From Sodiomyces alkalinus F11 (Eukaryota; Ascomycota; Sordariomycetes; Glomerellales; Plectosphaerellaceae): DNA of 64,000 bases. Positions 61,431 to 64,000 of the stretch are shown here, piece after piece. Below the pieces are notes generated by a model. It had not been told where the DNA came from, did not search any database, and saw only the letters and a program-made list of their open reading frames with translations. Each line of letters starts with the position of its first letter. The stretch's first letter is position 1. A program made the translations under genes and the position numbers. The stretch lies in assembly GCF_003711515.1 (NCBI RefSeq), contig NW_021167081.1:2846483-2910482 (forward strand), in the 5' to 3' direction.

Positions 61431-63060
61431 ATATAGCGTCGTAGTTAATAGATGCTGTTAGTGTCGACCCTAATATCGTTAATAAGAGGCTATTTATTAT
61501 TAATACGGTAAAGACGAATATATAGCGATTCTAAAAGGTTTCTGAATATTTCTATAAGAACTATAGATAGTATAAGTGGTTTTATAATATACTGCTTTTC
61601 CTCTTAGCATAACAGGCGCGTATAGTCTAGGAGAGACGTATTATAATAACTTTCTATATAAGCTAGGCTACGGTCGTAGGTAACGATAAGAATAAATTGT
61701 AAAACATCGTCTAAGATACCGTAACGGACTATTATAGCCCTTACGTCCGCGAGGTATAGTAGGTAGCATATTATATCCAGATAAAGGGAGAGTAGCGAAG
61801 GTTTATAGAATACAAAGATAAGTAGGCTATAGTTTAGTAACGTATCAATAATAAAAACTATTAACTAGACAATAATAATACTTTATAGATTTTAAGAGAG
61901 CGCTAGCTATTATAATTAAATATTGTTATTAGGAGGATATAGACTTTATAGACGTAAATTAGGATCCGGATATAGTGACGGATAATAGACGATAGAGAAT
62001 AATAACAGGAGGCTTTACAATAAGTAATAAAAATAGACTCCTTTGCGGAGATAACGACTGTAGCTTATACGGATTAGATAGTGCTGGAGCACCTATCCTA
62101 GGATAGATAACTATGCTGTAGATTGCTATACCGTAGACTATGATATGGATAAATATAAATTTGTAGTCCACGGTTACTAATACTACGGGAATAATCACCA
62201 CTACCGATATAAATATAACCGCCACGGGAATATAACCGTATTCCGAGAAACTAGTAAAACGTATAGTCGCCGATTACCGATTCGTAATTACTAATACCGA
62301 TAAATCTATTACCTAGTATCTAACTACTAGAGTTAATTAACTAATCGGATCTATACTCTTTAACTAAACGATCTATTAGATAGACTAAAAACGAAAATAA
62401 TAATAGATAATAAGGCCCTAAAGTATTATATTATCGTCTTAGCACTATATGATAGCGGTATAATCGGTATTAACTAGCTAAATACCCGAACCGGTATAGA
62501 ATCGTCTAAGAGGTTATTAAATAGCAGTATAATAGTTTCTAAAAAGGCAGCGTAAAAGACTTCTATCGCCTAGCGATAATAATGATTTTATAAATACATA
62601 ATATAAAGGATAATAAATAACGAATACCGGCAGTATTAGAAGCATTCGGGTAAATACACCTATATAGATACGTATAAATACGTAAACGACGTTCGTAACT
62701 AGTCAAGTTGTATCGTACCCTAGTATAACCGTTGTAGACGTATTCGATCTTAAATATAGGTTTATAGACCAAATTAGGTAGTTATAGCGATAGTGTGACA
62801 ATCTTAAGGTAACTATATAAAGTAATTTTACCCACTGCTACGACGATTATATATAGAAGATTAATAATATTAGAATACTCGCCGATACGAATATATAAAG
62901 TATAACTCGTAAACTATAGGCGATAGAACGCAGAATAGTCGATATTAAGATATAGTAAGGAATTATGGCAATAAGAATTACTAAGATATAAGATAACCTT
63001 AATAAATTAACGTCTATAGCTATACTAGACATCCTTTTTACAACTCACGTGGGGGGACCT
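61431..63060. other. Unidentified RIP-degraded DNA
   Basis: From about 61570 to 62580 one plus frame is interrupted almost only by TAA/TAG (YGRRQRQE, YQEDIDFIDVN, LCGDNDCSLYGLDSAGAPILG), so a coding sequence probably existed. No domain was recognised. Minus-strand open stretches at 61959-62225, 62563-62772 and 62847-63032 are hydrophobic, low-complexity and probably chance. Confidence 0.35.
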
Positions 63061-64000
63061 ACGTTGTACGCGCAAACGCCCTAAACCACTCAAAACCTGT
63101 CTTAATCGATAGCTCCTTTTAAGCTGTATATGTCTATCTATAGCCCCGTATCGCGTAGGCGCTAATTTAGGCGTATTTTGAGTGCGAAAATGCCTGGAAA
63201 TAGCCTTACTTTTCCCCGCGTGCGGTGGAAAAGTCTAACATGGCCCGTGCGCCCACGCTAACAAAGCAGCAGGCTTAGCCGCACAGAGCCGCACCCCCGA
63301 CCTCTATAAACAATAACCCACTAGCCATAACGCTAGCCATAACAACGCCCCTAACGCCCCTAACGCCCCTAACACCACTATAACTATAGAGAGCCTAGGG
63401 GAGGTGGATATAGGTAATACCTCTAATATAGAGAATTTAACCCTCGCTCCGCCCCTGAATTCGAAAAGGCATCTTAGCCCCTTTATGCCGACCCCTAGAC
63501 GATTCTCTAGGACCCGAATCGAATCCCCCTCGGCCTCGGAAGCCGAAGGCGCTTTCGAAACGCCCTCTAAGGCCCCCCTGCTTCTAGGGGCCCCCCTGCT
63601 AAAAAACCGAGCCTTTTAGCCTCTAAATAGGCTAAAAGGGCGCCTGGAATAGCGACAGCCCCTGGAGAAACCTCGGCTAAGCCCCAGAAGTCGACTAGTT
63701 CCGCTAGTAAGGCATAGACTAAGAAACTACTCTAACAGGCTCTTCAGCTACTTTAATAGGCCTATACCCTTAACCCTGTCCCCTAGATTAAGGCCCTATC
63801 TGTAGGGCTTAAATCTACTATTAACGGAGTACTAAAACCCTCCTAGCCCCCTACCCTCGAATAGAAGGTCGACGAACTAGCCTAAGCAGTTCGCAGGCTT
63901 ATAGAACTACCTAAACCCCTTTATAGCGAGGCTGTAAAGGCGAAAAAAGGCCTTACCCAGGCCTCTATTTCAGGGGCTTCAGCAACTCTAGCAGCTCTAG
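63061..64000 (+). mobile_element. LINE-IV (same family as LINE-I/III), 5' end, cut by window edge
   Basis: It starts ACGTTGTACGCGC, as LINE-III does inverted at 35441. The 5' untranslated part includes the ACGCCCCTA minisatellite at about 63340-63375. ORF1 begins at 63404 (MDIGNTSNIENLTLAPPLNSK) and is open to 63619, then continues in a RIP-broken frame to the edge. It keeps slightly more CA/TG than other copies, so it may be younger. Confidence 0.88.
63404..64000 (+). pseudogene. LINE-IV ORF1, N-terminal part
   Basis: The first 71 codons match LINE-III ORF1 (35050 down to 34823) closely: GNTSNIE-LTL, PLNSKRHLSP and AEGAFETPSKAP. The region is Ser/Pro/Thr-rich and probably disordered. A shift or stop near 63617 ends the open part. 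The zinc knuckles lie beyond the window. Confidence 0.75.

Noticed and set aside
1..64000. CRISPR arrays, bacterial operons, tRNA or rRNA genes
   Set aside because: No regularly spaced repeats, no bacterial-type gene packing, and no tRNA cloverleaf or rRNA sequence recognised by eye. The window is fungal nuclear DNA. A tRNA scan was not possible here.

Overview
The window is nuclear DNA of a filamentous ascomycete (Pezizomycotina-type fungus). Three things point there. A complete intron-free fungal NAD kinase gene lies at 39757-41547. A fungal homeobox gene with two short introns lies at 57699-59618. Almost everything else is retrotransposon sequence damaged in the way repeat-induced point mutation (RIP) damages it: CA and TG are nearly absent, TA is in large excess, CG is kept, and reading frames are broken mainly by TAA/TAG where Gln or Trp codons are expected. 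The species cannot be named from the sequence alone.

Layout. 1-6520: minus-strand Ty3/gypsy element A, cut by the window edge. 6521-8090: remnant coding sequence. 8091-23741: a second copy, B, on the plus strand, flanked by the 5-bp duplication CTCCT. B is itself split by another Ty3/gypsy element, C (12784-21206). 23742-25087: continuation of the sequence B landed in. 25088-26631: a dispersed ~420-bp repeat J and a Ty1/copia remnant E. 26637-39252: Ty1/copia element D (duplication GCTAC), split by a full-length Tad1-like LINE on the minus strand (29232-35441). 39560-42680: unmutated island with the NAD kinase gene. 42700-45838: gag-like remnant G and an inverted second copy of J. 45842-55620: a 5'-truncated LINE (LINE-I) carrying a solo LTR (duplication CTAAC), split by a second LINE family (LINE-II, 48618-55260, 13-bp duplication). 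55621-56375: inverted LINE-II fragment with a 52-base G run. 57160-57433: well-preserved solo LTR of the D family. 57699-59618: homeobox gene. 60180-61430: minus-strand Ty1/copia remnant F. 61430-63060: unidentified mutated DNA. 63061-64000: 5' end of another LINE of the LINE-I/III family.

Working biology is confined to the two islands: NADP supply (NAD kinase) and transcriptional regulation (homeodomain protein). The rest is a dead, layered transposon cluster whose order of insertion can be read from target-site duplications: C into B into an older coding sequence; LINE-III into D; a solo LTR and LINE-II into LINE-I.

The most unusual item is an antisense reading frame of about 375 codons between the chromodomain end of pol and the 3' LTR in both A and B. 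It is an extra gene carried by this gypsy family that I do not recognise.
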